A stretch of 64,000 bases of DNA from contig SVHT01000002.1 in assembly GCA_015055615.1 (NCBI GenBank), positions 1 through 64,000 on the forward strand, given 5' to 3'. Below, one piece after another: positions 9,198-18,447 of the stretch; position 1 is the stretch's first letter, and each line of letters starts with the position of its first letter. This stretch comes from Clostridiales bacterium. Lineage in GTDB: Bacteria; Bacillota; Clostridia; Christensenellales; Borkfalkiaceae. Both the position numbers and the translations under genes were made by a program. The notes beneath the pieces are model-generated. The model had not been told where the DNA came from. It saw only the letters and a program-made list of their open reading frames with translations, and made no database searches.

Positions 9198-9230
9198 AAA
9201 CGCCGCTTGACGTAAAGTCAAGCGGCGTTT
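9198..9230 (-). terminator. Terminator of the GLUG lipoprotein gene
   Basis: Perfect 14-base arms (9198-9211 and 9217-9230) around a 5-base loop. Read on the minus strand the stem ends in TTTCTTTT, so it terminates the lipoprotein gene whose stop codon is at 9253. The bases 9041-9197 between it and the SLOG gene show nothing recognisable. Confidence 0.85.
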
Positions 9231-9252
9231 GCCGTTTCATTGGAAACGTAAC

Positions 9253-12200
9253 TTATTCTACGATTTCTGCGCCCAGCGTAAACGTGATGTTCTGCTGGTC
9301 TTTATAATTGAGGGTAGCCTCGTACGTTTTACCCGTTGCGACGTCAATAACCGTCAAGGTAGCGGTGCTATCCGTGTTGTAGGTGATGAAGGTGTATTCG
9401 TATTTCTTCGTTTCGCCTACCCAAATACCGCCGTTGGTTTCGTTGATGCAACCGCCGTCAAAGACGTACGTTTCGCCCGTTACGGTGTCCTTTGCGCGCG
9501 TGAGGCACAAACCGTCCACTTCGGTACGGATAAACGCTTTGTCGCCGTTGACAAATGCCGTAGTGTTGCTAACGTCGTCCGTCATATCCAAACGGTAATA
9601 TCTCGTTCTACCCTGCAACAAGTCTTGCGACCACATCAAGATACCGTCTTCTTTAATGGTGTAGTAGAAATAGGTTTTGCCTGCCAAAGGATTGACAAGG
9701 ACGGCGATACCGCTTTGATAACCGCTGGAAATGCCGTCGAATTGAATCGATCTGCCGTCCGCTCTCGTCCAAGTACCGAACATTTCGTTCGCGCGCGAAC
9801 ATACGATATAATCGCCCAAAAGATTGGTGTATTCGGACAGAACAAGGACTTTGCCACCCGTCGTCTCGTCGTCGATAACAAAGACGTAGTAGGTCATGGG
9901 AAGACCGCTGAATTCGGTGAAATCAAAGGTAAGAAGAGTCGTGTCAAGGTAGGTAAGTTCTACGTCGTGACCACGGTAATTGGCTTGGATAACGCCGTTC
10001 ATATCGGTAGGACCGACGTTGAAGAGGGCAAATTCGCCGCTGATTGCCCATTTACCCATAAGGTCGTTTGCAATATACAGCTTGCTTTCCGTTTCGTTGA
10101 TAACGAGGGATACGTAGTTGCGTACAAACGAAATCGAACCGATTGCGTCTGCGCCTAAATCGCTGTAAACGAGATAGTTTTCGCCGTTATTCTTATAGAA
10201 ATAGGTCGTCGTTTCGTTGACAGTCAGCGTGCCACCTACGGAAAGATTGCCCTTGCCGTCGAAGGCGTAACGGTTGCCGTCCGTGTCTATAAAGTCGATA
10301 TTGGCAAATTCGTCCTTTCTTTCCAATAAGGTGTCTTCAATGATTGTGATGCTTCTGTCCGTAATATCGAAAAGCATCTTCCATTCCGTTCCGCCATAGT
10401 TAAAACTACCGCTTAAATCGTTGTTTAAAGTATAGGTTACGGTGGAGGAACGGCCGTCTTTGATAATGCGAACTCTGCCGTTGCCGTACAAGCCCATACC
10501 GTCGAAGATGAATTCTGCGTTGCCGAAATCTTCGGACTCGGTAATCCACTCGCCGTAATAATCGTCCATAACGAGCAAGGTGCAAGCGGTAAAGCCGGTT
10601 GCCGACGCCGCGTCGGAGAGTACCGCGCTGAGCGTATTCGTGCGCGCGTCATAATAGAAGTACCCGAACAAATCGCCCTTTTGGTTGTTTTCGGGAAGAT
10701 AAATTGCAATATAACCGCTCGTTTCCGATTCCTCGTATACAAGGTCAAGGGTGGAGCCGTCTTCATAGGTCAAAAGCGCCGTACCCGTATGGTCTACGCC
10801 GATACCGTCAAGCGCAATCGTGAAATTGTCGCCTTTCCAAGTACCCGTATAGCCGTTTTTGCGATAAAGGCTAAGGTCTACGCCGAACTCCGTAATGATT
10901 AATGCGTTGTCTTCAAGGGTAGCCGTCAACGTGCCGCTTTCAAAAACAAGCGTATATACGCCGTCTGCGTAGGTATACGTACCGTTTGCGATAGGGGAGA
11001 GCTGTGAGTACGACCAGTTACCGTCTTGATCAAAGGTAAACGTTACGTTTATCGTTGCGGACACAGTCCACGTACCGATGATGGGGTCGATATATTCTTC
11101 CGTCGTTTCAATGCGGTCGTTGCTTGCAAACAAAGGCGCGTCCTTGGTGAAATATACGCCGTCGTAAAGGGTTACGCCGTCTTCCGTGAGCGTACCTGCG
11201 AAGTTATAATAATAGTAGCGGTACAAATCGAAATTCGGGTCTTGGAAGACGTCGGTAGCCGTTTCGTCCACAACAACGTCGCCAAGGTAATATCTTGCCA
11301 ATCTTGCGCCGTCTACGAAAACGTTTTCGCCGTCGAAGGAATAGGTCGTTTTCAGCGTGCCGTAGCCGTCGGTGTAAACCACCGTGCCGTCCGCTTTGAA
11401 ATCAAGCGTTACGATTTTGCCGTTTTCCGCTTGGTAGAAATATTCGCCAACGAGGGGCGTGGGGTCCGCAAAGCCGACGTACAGCGTGACGTTCTTTTCG
11501 GGCATATACGCATAGGGGACGGGCTGGGTGCAAGCTTCGTCGAAGAAGTAGCCGTAGGAAAGGAACCCGTTGTCCGCCGTGTAATAGAAATTGAGCGAGC
11601 CCGTCGCAAAGAAGTTGCCCAATGCCACGTAAGAGCTTGCCGATTCTACGGTGTTGTTAAAGTAGTTGTGGGTGACGGAGGTTTGGTTGTCTACCAAAAT
11701 TTCCTCGTCGCTAAGGGGCGCAACGTAACGAAGGGTCATCGTCAAGATGACTTCGTCGTTGGTTGCGGTGTAGTTGAGCTGAGGATATTCGTTTGCGGTA
11801 AATACCCAATCGTAACCCTGCCAAGAAAGGGCTTTGGTAAAGCAATCTTTATCCGCAAGGTCCACGTCGAGAGAGGAAACGTTGTTGATTTCCAAATATT
11901 TTTTGGAATCCACGGAGATGTAGCCGTCGTCATAGCCGCCGCCTACGCCAAAGCTCGCAAACGCAAATTTGTTATTGTCGTGATTTTCGCCTGCAATCGC
12001 GAATTCATAATTCGTGACAGCCGAGGCTTCCGATTCACCGCCGAAGAAACAGTCGTGCACGATAGAATCGTTTTCCGCAAAGCCTACGATACCGCCTGCG
12101 TGCGCGATACAGTATTCGGAATCCTTCCAAAGGTCGTTGTTGTTGTTTTGGTTGCTCGTCGCGGAGATAACGCCCGTTGCATAGCAGTTGTTGACGGTGG

Positions 12201-13455
12201 TGTATTGACCGAGGCTACCCGCAATACCGCCCGAACGAATTGCGCCCGTGACGTCGCCCGTTGCGTAGGAGTTGTGAATGGACGCTACCGCGCCGAAGGG
12301 GTAGTTGGTGGCAAGATGCCCCGAAATACCGCCCGCCGACAGAACAAGACCGCTCAAAACGGTTACGTCAACGTCTACCTTTGCGTAGGAAATTTCAGAA
12401 GCAACGGATTCGCCGTATTCGCTGAAATAGTATCCCTGTTGATACCCAATCAAACCGCCGACAAAGGAGAAATAGCCAGAGTCGCCCGAGATATTGATTT
12501 CGCCGTTCGATGCTTCGCAGAGGTACATGGTCGTACCCACGCCGTAGCCCACTAAGGAACCGCAGGCAATCGTCTGGGTTGCCGATTCGGATGTATACAT
12601 ATTGGCGTTGATTGCAAAGTTTTCGAGGGTTACGCCATAGAACAAACCGCTGCTTTGGATGCTGAGGTCGGCAAACACCGCGCCGAAAAGACCGACGTAG
12701 TTCGTGCCTTCCGTATTGATGGTGAAGTTTGAAATCGAGTGGCGGTAATTAACGCCCGTATCAGGGTCGTAGTTGGAGGTAAAGGAACCGCTGAAATATT
12801 TATCGTTGTCAGGGTCGTTACCGATAACTTCCAATTCAATGCCCTTGCAATCGATGTCGTTGGTCAAAAGGTACGCCGCCGTCTGATAGGTGCGGTTACC
12901 GCTGTTGACTTGCTCTGCGATATACAAAAGGTCAATGGGCTTGGATACCCAGAAGGGGTTGTCGAGCGTGCCCGTACCCTGCATCATGGAAACGTCCTTG
13001 CGTACGCCCGTTACGCGTACGTGTACGTCTTCCGTTACGCGTACGTAGTATTTGCCGTCTGCGTCCGCGGCGGTGGGTACGTCGTTGACGTAGACCAAAG
13101 GTTCGCCCGTGTATAAAGCGCCGATTTCCACCGTAAACGCCAACGTTTGTCCAAAAGGAATTTGTTTGCCGTTTTCCACGTTGGAAACAAAGGAATAGCC
13201 TTCGTCTTTTTCAAAGGTAATGGTGCAAGGCGTTGCGTCGGGGTTATCCACGCTCGAATCGCTGTCGCTGTTTGTGCTGTCGCCGCTCGAAACGTCGTCC
13301 GAAACGTCGCCCGAATCGCTGTCGCTGTCCGTGCTAACGTTTTCCGAACCAGACGTAGCGGGCGGGAGAGGGCTGTCGCTACCGCAAGCAACCGCGCCTG
13401 CCAACATAGCGGCAAACGAGAGGGAAAGCAATAATGTAAGCAAGTGTTTTTTCAT
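9253..13455 (-). CDS. GLUG-repeat lipoprotein with tandem C-terminal beta modules
   Basis: A 1400-residue exported protein. The hydrophobic leader ends in the lipobox-like AVAC (Cys about 24), followed by a Ser/Asp-rich linker, so it should be anchored on the outer face of the membrane. At about 150-520 is a region of GLUG-type repeats (YVGLFGAVF, AGGISGHL, SGGIAGSLG, AGGIVGFAEN), as in IgA-peptidase-like and adhesin proteins. An InlB-type B-repeat follows (about 560-660). From about 660 to the end at least six degenerate copies of a module of about 100 residues occur, each starting near G-x-W and containing F-D-G-x-G. The N-terminal fold is probably a beta helix. No catalytic signature is seen; a binding or adhesion role is an inference. 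GGAG lies about ten bases before the start. Confidence 0.75.
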   Translation of the reverse strand: MKKHLLTLLLSLSFAAMLAGAVACGSDSPLPPATSGSENVSTDSDSDSGDVSDDVSSGDSTNSDSDSSVDNPDATPCTITFEKDEGYSFVSNVENGKQIPFGQTLAFTVEIGALYTGEPLVYVNDVPTAADADGKYYVRVTEDVHVRVTGVRKDVSMMQGTGTLDNPFWVSKPIDLLYIAEQVNSGNRTYQTAAYLLTNDIDCKGIELEVIGNDPDNDKYFSGSFTSNYDPDTGVNYRHSISNFTINTEGTNYVGLFGAVFADLSIQSSGLFYGVTLENFAINANMYTSESATQTIACGSLVGYGVGTTMYLCEASNGEINISGDSGYFSFVGGLIGYQQGYYFSEYGESVASEISYAKVDVDVTVLSGLVLSAGGISGHLATNYPFGAVASIHNSYATGDVTGAIRSGGIAGSLGQYTTVNNCYATGVISATSNQNNNNDLWKDSEYCIAHAGGIVGFAENDSIVHDCFFGGESEASAVTNYEFAIAGENHDNNKFAFASFGVGGGYDDGYISVDSKKYLEINNVSSLDVDLADKDCFTKALSWQGYDWVFTANEYPQLNYTATNDEVILTMTLRYVAPLSDEEILVDNQTSVTHNYFNNTVESASSYVALGNFFATGSLNFYYTADNGFLSYGYFFDEACTQPVPYAYMPEKNVTLYVGFADPTPLVGEYFYQAENGKIVTLDFKADGTVVYTDGYGTLKTTYSFDGENVFVDGARLARYYLGDVVVDETATDVFQDPNFDLYRYYYYNFAGTLTEDGVTLYDGVYFTKDAPLFASNDRIETTEEYIDPIIGTWTVSATINVTFTFDQDGNWSYSQLSPIANGTYTYADGVYTLVFESGTLTATLEDNALIITEFGVDLSLYRKNGYTGTWKGDNFTIALDGIGVDHTGTALLTYEDGSTLDLVYEESETSGYIAIYLPENNQKGDLFGYFYYDARTNTLSAVLSDAASATGFTACTLLVMDDYYGEWITESEDFGNAEFIFDGMGLYGNGRVRIIKDGRSSTVTYTLNNDLSGSFNYGGTEWKMLFDITDRSITIIEDTLLERKDEFANIDFIDTDGNRYAFDGKGNLSVGGTLTVNETTTYFYKNNGENYLVYSDLGADAIGSISFVRNYVSLVINETESKLYIANDLMGKWAISGEFALFNVGPTDMNGVIQANYRGHDVELTYLDTTLLTFDFTEFSGLPMTYYVFVIDDETTGGKVLVLSEYTNLLGDYIVCSRANEMFGTWTRADGRSIQFDGISSGYQSGIAVLVNPLAGKTYFYYTIKEDGILMWSQDLLQGRTRYYRLDMTDDVSNTTAFVNGDKAFIRTEVDGLCLTRAKDTVTGETYVFDGGCINETNGGIWVGETKKYEYTFITYNTDSTATLTVIDVATGKTYEATLNYKDQQNITFTLGAEIVE

Positions 13456-13700
13456 AAAAAACTCCGTAAATAATAATTTGCTAAGCGTTTGATAAGGGAA
13501 AAATCAGCGTGAAACGGACAACGTCCGTAAGGCACACTACCCCTTATAGCATATACTGTTTTTATTATACAATATAACGCGAAAAATGACAAGAAAAAAC
13601 GGGGCGTTTTTTGGATTTTTATCTGTTTTTCACAAAAGCGGCGACAAAGAAAAAGTGCGCTTGCCTAATTATAGAAATTGTCAAAAACAAAAAAGATTGC
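13456..13700. other. Divergent intergenic region
   Basis: This stretch separates the minus-strand GLUG lipoprotein gene from the plus-strand redox operon. It holds the GGAG ribosome binding site of the lipoprotein gene and a short perfect dyad ACGGAC-AAC-GTCCGT (13514-13528) that would lie in its leader. A weak minus-strand promoter candidate (TTGTAT, 18 bases, TATAAG) lies at about 13535-13575. Nothing else is recognised. Confidence 0.4.
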
Positions 13701-13729
13701 TTGACAAACGGGCGCGTAGGCGTTATAAT
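13701..13729 (+). promoter_or_regulatory. Consensus sigma-A promoter of the redox operon
   Basis: TTGACA (13701-13706), 17 bases, TATAAT (13724-13729): a full consensus match. It lies downstream of the longest possible start of the next reading frame (13611), so the real start must be the ATG at 13797, which has AGGAAA in front of it. Confidence 0.9.
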
Positions 13730-13796
13730 AAGGAAAGATGTGAAAGTACGTTCTATCGCTTTTTGCGGGCGTAGGACAAAAAGGCAGGAAAAAGCT

Positions 13797-14609
13797 ATGC
13801 AAGAAAACAGAAAACGTCTGTTGACGTCCTTATATAGGATTTGTTTTTCGGTATTGACGGCGGTCGTGGGACTGCTTTTTATCGTGCAGGCGTGGTCCAT
13901 TTTCCGCTCGGCAGAACGCGGCGCGTACACCGTGTCGAGGATATCCGAGCATTTTAGCCAAATCGTCGTTCCCGTGATACTTTGGGGGGTGGCGTTGCTG
14001 GTGAATATCGTGCTTGGGTGGATATACCCCGATGAAAAGGAAAAGGTAAAACCCTATTTCACGGCGGAAGAGAGGATAGCGCGTTTGGAAAAACGCTTGC
14101 CTAAGGACGCGGAATCGTTGCGCCTTGGCAAAATGGACGTACTCGGTAAGGTCGTAGGTTGGGGCTCGTTGGCGTTTGCGGCGGTGGCGCTGACCGTCAG
14201 TCTCGTCTATCTGTTTGACAAGAGCTATTCGCCTGTGTTGCCCGAGCCGTTTTTCTTGGAAATGCGTGGGCTTTCCGACCGTTTGGTGCGCGTGTTACTC
14301 TGGTGCGGTGGTGGCGTAGCGTTGGTCGTGGCGGCGGTCATTTTTAACGATTATCTCGGCAGAAAAAAGGAAACGGCAATCAAGCGTGAAATCGCTGAAA
14401 ACGCAAAGAATAAGATAGTTGTTTCGCCCGTAAAGGAAACGGAAAAGAATCGGTCGGACAAAGCCGCAAGGATTGTCGTGTGGGTTTTCCGTGGCGTTGT
14501 AGGTACTGTCGGGATTGTCCTCTTGATTTGGGGAATTTGCAACGGCGGTATGGCGGACGTTTTGAAGAAGGCAATCAACATTTGTACGCAGTGCATCGGA
14601 TTGGGTTAA
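13797..14609 (+). CDS. Membrane protein with CD1871A-like CxxC C-terminus
   Basis: A 270-residue integral membrane protein with about five predicted spans. The last 45 residues are one membrane span followed by KKAINICTQCIGLG, a very close match to the end of the short CD1871A family of CxxC proteins. In other Clostridia these are encoded beside a membrane 4Fe-4S protein and a TlpA protein, as here. In that family the CxxC tail is usually the whole of a protein of about 50 residues; here it is attached to a larger membrane protein. The gene is first in an operon, with only four bases separating it from the iron-sulfur gene. The CxxC may pass electrons or disulfides across the membrane with its partners. 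This is inferred from context, and no function is established for the family that I know of. Confidence 0.7.
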   Translation: MQENRKRLLTSLYRICFSVLTAVVGLLFIVQAWSIFRSAERGAYTVSRISEHFSQIVVPVILWGVALLVNIVLGWIYPDEKEKVKPYFTAEERIARLEKRLPKDAESLRLGKMDVLGKVVGWGSLAFAAVALTVSLVYLFDKSYSPVLPEPFFLEMRGLSDRLVRVLLWCGGGVALVVAAVIFNDYLGRKKETAIKREIAENAKNKIVVSPVKETEKNRSDKAARIVVWVFRGVVGTVGIVLLIWGICNGGMADVLKKAINICTQCIGLG

Positions 14610-14613
14610 ACGT

Positions 14614-15615
14614 ATGAAGAAATTTTTCGGTAAAATTAAAAATTGGATAGTCAATCATCTGCCGACCAAACGGCGGTTGATTCAGATATATGCCGCTTTG
14701 CTTTATAACGCCAATCTGAAAGGGTTTGTCAGCGGACGTATCTATGAAGGCGCGACGAAGAACGCCTGCGTGCCGGGCTTGAATTGTTATTCGTGCCCTG
14801 GGGCAGTGGGGTCGTGTCCTTTGGGGGCTCTGCAAAACGCATTGGCGGAGAGCGGTACGCGCGCGCCTACGTACGTATTGGGCATTATCGCGTTGTTCGG
14901 GTTGATATTGGGAAGAACGATTTGCGGTTTCCTTTGCCCCGTAGGGCTTGGGCAAGAGCTTTTGTATAAAATCAAAACGCCGAAGTTAAAGAAGAATAAG
15001 GTTACCCGCGTATTGTCCTATTTTAAATACGTCTTGCTAATCGTATTGGTTATCATCGTACCGTTGGTGTATTTTGCGCCCGGTTTTTGCGAATACATCT
15101 GTCCTGCGGGGACGTTTGAGGGCGGTATCGGGCTTTTGTCCCATAAATTACATAGAGGCTTGCTGACCATTCTCGGTCCGCTGTTTACGTGGAAATTTAT
15201 GTTGCTCGTCCTCATTTTGGTGGGCAGTATTTTCGTGTTCCGTATTTTCTGCCGTTTCCTTTGCCCGTTGGGCGCAATCTACGGCTTTTTCAGCAAAATT
15301 GCCCTGCTCGGCGTGAAATTGGACAAGAATAAATGTACCGATTGCGGGCTTTGTATCGGCGTATGTAAAATGGACACCAAAAAGGTGGGCGACCACGAAT
15401 GTATTCAATGCGGTGAGTGTATTTCCGTTTGTCCGTCCAAGGCAATTTCTTGGAAAGGTTCTAAATTGTTCGTGCGCGGTAACGACGCGGATATGCCCGC
15501 GCAGACGGAGCTTAAACCGCTCTCGTCCATGATAAAACCTGCGTCCACGTCTGAAAACGTTGAGACGGAACAACCGCAAACGGTTGCAACGGAGGTGCGC
15601 AATGAACAAGAGTAA
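14614..15615 (+). CDS. NapH-like membrane 4Fe-4S protein
   Basis: A 333-residue polytopic membrane protein. It carries the CxxxCP loops typical of the NapH/NosR-type polyferredoxin family (CGFLCPVG, CEYICPAG, CRFLCPLG) and an N-terminal NCYSCPGAVGSCPLG segment. Two ferredoxin-type 4Fe-4S motifs close the core (CTDCGLCIGVC and CIQCGECISVCP), and a soluble tail of about 45 residues follows. Such proteins move electrons between a membrane or cytoplasmic donor and a partner outside. The partner here is most likely the TlpA-type thioredoxin encoded next, which overlaps this gene by 14 bases. No NapG, NosZ, cytochrome or CcdA gene is present nearby, so this protein may replace CcdA as reductant supplier. 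That is an inference. Confidence 0.8.
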   Translation: MKKFFGKIKNWIVNHLPTKRRLIQIYAALLYNANLKGFVSGRIYEGATKNACVPGLNCYSCPGAVGSCPLGALQNALAESGTRAPTYVLGIIALFGLILGRTICGFLCPVGLGQELLYKIKTPKLKKNKVTRVLSYFKYVLLIVLVIIVPLVYFAPGFCEYICPAGTFEGGIGLLSHKLHRGLLTILGPLFTWKFMLLVLILVGSIFVFRIFCRFLCPLGAIYGFFSKIALLGVKLDKNKCTDCGLCIGVCKMDTKKVGDHECIQCGECISVCPSKAISWKGSKLFVRGNDADMPAQTELKPLSSMIKPASTSENVETEQPQTVATEVRNEQE

Positions 15616-16444
15616 GATTTTGAAACTCGTTGCGGGCGTGTTGGCGGTGCTTACCTTGGGTGGCGCGCTGTTGTATTTTAACGTGGCGGAAAAGGACAAT
15701 AAAGGTGTTGCGCCAAGCAGTAGTTCGGTAGAACAAGTCGAAAGCGATTCTTCCGAGCAAGAAGAAAGTGACAGCGACCAAGAAAGCGATAGCGAACAAG
15801 AGGAAGAGGGCAATGAGGGCGTAGATGCTCCCGATTTTTCCGTAGAGACCTATAAGGTGGTAAACGGTGTTTTCCAAAGAGGAGGCGAGACCTTTACTCT
15901 GAGCGAGCAAACGAAGGTAACGGTTATTAATTTCTGGGCGACGTGGTGCGTTCCCTGCAAGGCGGAAATGCCCAATTTTGATAAACTGCAAAAGAATTAT
16001 CCCGATTACGTGACGGTAATCATCTTGGATTATACGGACAACATCAAATTCTTAAACGAGCATACGGACGCGATTGGCTGGGAGAATTTTGACGTTACGT
16101 TCGGGCAGTTTAATATAGCGGAAAACAACGTTTTAACAGCTTACGGATATACCGGCGCGTTGCCCATGACGGCGATTGTGGATGAAAACGGGAAGTTGGT
16201 ATATCACAGAGTAGGTGGTATGACCTACAAGGAGTTGGAGACGGAAACGAAAAAATATCTACCCGAAGACGTCGAGCCGTTGTATCCCGACGACGTAAAC
16301 GCCGTGACCGTAAAAAAGAATTGGTGGAAAGAAAACGTATTAGGGGTTACTTTCTTGGCGGTTTCTACGGCGGCGCTGGGTACGGCAATCGTTGTGAGCG
16401 CTGTGAGTTCGGCAAAGGAAAAAAAGAAGAAAAAGACGAAATAA
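15602..16444 (+). CDS. Membrane-anchored TlpA-type thioredoxin
   Basis: A 280-residue protein starting at the ATG at 15602, which has GGAGG at 15591-15595; a longer frame from 15560 lacks such a site. An N-terminal membrane anchor (about 4-23) is followed by an acidic Ser/Glu/Asp linker, then a TlpA/ResA-like thioredoxin domain with FWATWCVPC (active-site CVPC) and a cis-proline region GALPMTA. Unusually, a second membrane span lies near the C-terminus, followed by a lysine-rich cytoplasmic end, so both termini are held in the membrane. It is probably an extracytoplasmic thiol-disulfide oxidoreductase reduced through the NapH-like protein encoded just upstream. Confidence 0.85.
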   Translation: MNKSKILKLVAGVLAVLTLGGALLYFNVAEKDNKGVAPSSSSVEQVESDSSEQEESDSDQESDSEQEEEGNEGVDAPDFSVETYKVVNGVFQRGGETFTLSEQTKVTVINFWATWCVPCKAEMPNFDKLQKNYPDYVTVIILDYTDNIKFLNEHTDAIGWENFDVTFGQFNIAENNVLTAYGYTGALPMTAIVDENGKLVYHRVGGMTYKELETETKKYLPEDVEPLYPDDVNAVTVKKNWWKENVLGVTFLAVSTAALGTAIVVSAVSSAKEKKKKKTK

Positions 16445-16463
16445 AAACAGAATAAAGCAAAAG

Positions 16464-16500
16464 AAAAACACCGAAACGGTAATTCCGTTTCGGTGTTTTT
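16464..16500. terminator. Bidirectional terminator between redox operon and lipoprotein operon
   Basis: Perfect 16-base arms (16464-16479 and 16485-16500) around a 5-base loop, A-rich at the left end and T-rich at the right. It can end transcription of the plus-strand redox operon (stop at 16444) and of the minus-strand lipoprotein operon (stop at 16514). Confidence 0.9.
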
Positions 16501-16513
16501 TAATCGTATGAAA

Positions 16514-18361
16514 TTAGGTTGTCATCGTCGGCTTTGAAAGGGTAAGCGTAAAGGTCGTTTCCGCGCCGTTTTTCGCGCCGATATAGAAGTTTAAGCCCTT
16601 GGTCGCAGGCACGTCAATATCAACGCTAAACGGGCCCGTGTAGGTCTTTCCGTTGATGTTAATCATTGCGTTGGTATCGTTGCAGGAAAGGGTAAGCGTG
16701 TAGCTTTCCGCCGCCGTTTCGTCCGTGTATTTTATGGTAAAGTATACAAGGTCGAATTTTGCGGGTTTTGCTTCAAAATCGCCAAGCGCGGTAAGGATAT
16801 ACGGGAATTCTTCTGTGCCAAGGGTTGCAGGTTCGTAATAATAGCAAGGCGCAAGCCAAGCTTTTTGCGCGCGCGCATCCTCATTTTCCCAAATGCTGTC
16901 GGGAATATTGACGGGGCGGTTTTTCTGCGTATACAGGTATAAAAATTCCTGCAATTCCTTCGTGACGGGATAGAAACCGTCCGAGTTTACATAGTTTTGA
17001 TATGCGTTACCGTTTACAGCCTCCGAGGACATTAAGAAAGCATGATAATCGCGGATGAGGTAATTGCCCTGTTCGTCGAAACCGTAATGGAGACTGAGGT
17101 TGTTACCGTCATTTTGAATCGTGGTGAAAGTTCTATCGCCAAGCAAGCGTCCAGCAGGCGAATCGATTGCGACGTAAATAACTTCGCCGGGGTTATCCTT
17201 TGTGCCACGGCGGTATACGCCGTTCCATTCGTCGTAATAATAATCGTCGTTGTAGTCAACGAGGGTTGCCGTGTAGTTTTCGGGTGCTTCGTTGGCTTTC
17301 ACGTTATTGATTTCCTGAGGGATTGCCGTTTTGTGGAGATATGCAGGCGACCATTCGGGTGGAGCAATTTTAACGATGACAAATTTCACCGTCGTATTGG
17401 ATTCTGCCGAGAAACGCCACGTTGCACGCCATTGAGGGTTCCAATACGTTTCGCCACAGTCTGCGATAGAATAAGCTTCGCCGTTTTCATACGCTGTTGC
17501 GGGGAAACCGATGTAGCCGTAGTCGTTGCCCGGGATATAATAATCGGACGCGTCAAAACGGTCTATCGATACGCCGTTTGTTCCGCCTATGGTCAGTAAT
17601 GCGTACTGTCCGGGTGCGTCGGCAGGGACGGAAATCCAAACACCGTAATCTGCAGATTCCGTGTCTGAGGCGGGGACTTCTAACGTGTAATACACGTTCA
17701 TTTGCAAAGCTTTACGGTCGAACGAACCACCGCTACCGTAAATGGAGGTATCCCAAACGTCCACGTACGAAGGGTTTTCGCTCAACGTGGGATAGACGAA
17801 AGGGGTATTGCAAATGGTGCACTCTCCGTCTTGATATACGTGTCCGCGCATTGCTATTGTCTGCGTGTCTACCTCGTCACAAATGGCGCAAATGCGGGAG
17901 AGCTCTGCGTCCTGCGTGCAAAGGTGGTTGGTGCTACCCGTCCAGGAGCCCCAAACGTGTCCAGCCTTTATTTTGCGCGTTTTTACCGCGCCACAGCCCT
18001 CGTCCGTGCAGACGAGCTTTTCTTCGCCGTCCGTAGTGCAAGTCTTTTCCGTTACCGTTTCCCATGCCGTCCACGTGTGGTTTTCTAATTGAAAGACGGT
18101 CGGTTCGGGAAGGGGTTCGTCGGGTGCGTCGCTCGAAGAGTCGGAGTTATCATCGCTGTCCGACGTACCGTCCGAAATATCGTCCGAGGTATTGTCCGAA
18201 AGGTCGGAGCTTTCATCGTCCACGGGGCTGGAAACGCTGTCCGAGGGGGAAGAGCCGACGGGGGGGACGTTGTCCTTGTCACCGCAGGCAACGGTTGTAA
18301 GCAAAGAACCGCACAGGAGCAACGCCGTTAAAAGCGCCGCTGTTTTTCTAAATTTTGCCAT
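16514..18361 (-). CDS. Cys-rich lipoprotein with a domain shared with its neighbour
   Basis: A 615-residue lipoprotein. The leader ends in TVACGD (Cys about 26), followed by a Ser/Asp-rich linker of about 65 residues. At about 95-185 lie three CxxC-bearing segments of the H-x-W...C-T-x-D-G...C type common in Clostridial surface proteins (CTTDGEEKLVC, RICAICDE, CTICNTP). A beta-rich region follows (about 200-350). At about 355-515 is a domain with NGVYRRG, VTKELQEFL and WLAPCYYY that also occurs twice in the lipoprotein encoded upstream at 18448-21846. The end is Ig-like. It is the last gene of a three-lipoprotein operon, and its stop is shared with the converging redox operon through one terminator. 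The function is unknown; the paired cysteines could be clients of the nearby thioredoxins. Confidence 0.75.
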   Translation of the reverse strand: MAKFRKTAALLTALLLCGSLLTTVACGDKDNVPPVGSSPSDSVSSPVDDESSDLSDNTSDDISDGTSDSDDNSDSSSDAPDEPLPEPTVFQLENHTWTAWETVTEKTCTTDGEEKLVCTDEGCGAVKTRKIKAGHVWGSWTGSTNHLCTQDAELSRICAICDEVDTQTIAMRGHVYQDGECTICNTPFVYPTLSENPSYVDVWDTSIYGSGGSFDRKALQMNVYYTLEVPASDTESADYGVWISVPADAPGQYALLTIGGTNGVSIDRFDASDYYIPGNDYGYIGFPATAYENGEAYSIADCGETYWNPQWRATWRFSAESNTTVKFVIVKIAPPEWSPAYLHKTAIPQEINNVKANEAPENYTATLVDYNDDYYYDEWNGVYRRGTKDNPGEVIYVAIDSPAGRLLGDRTFTTIQNDGNNLSLHYGFDEQGNYLIRDYHAFLMSSEAVNGNAYQNYVNSDGFYPVTKELQEFLYLYTQKNRPVNIPDSIWENEDARAQKAWLAPCYYYEPATLGTEEFPYILTALGDFEAKPAKFDLVYFTIKYTDETAAESYTLTLSCNDTNAMININGKTYTGPFSVDIDVPATKGLNFYIGAKNGAETTFTLTLSKPTMTT

Positions 18362-18391
18362 AATTTTCTCCTTATAGTGGCTTTGAATATA

Positions 18392-18420
18392 TTTCCGCGT
18401 GAAGGAATTTCACGCGGAAA
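18392..18420 (-). other. Intergenic hairpin inside the lipoprotein operon
   Basis: Perfect 12-base arms (18392-18403, 18409-18420) around five bases, in the 86-base gap between two lipoprotein genes. No T-run follows on the minus strand (ATATATTC), so it is more likely an mRNA processing or stabilising element, or a weak attenuator, than a terminator. Confidence 0.55.
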
Positions 18421-18447
18421 CGATAACTACTATGAAATATAACGGGA

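Noticed and set aside
13611..13796. Upstream extension of the redox membrane protein to 13611
   Set aside because: A full-consensus promoter at 13701-13729 lies inside the extension, and the ATG at 13797 has a ribosome binding site.
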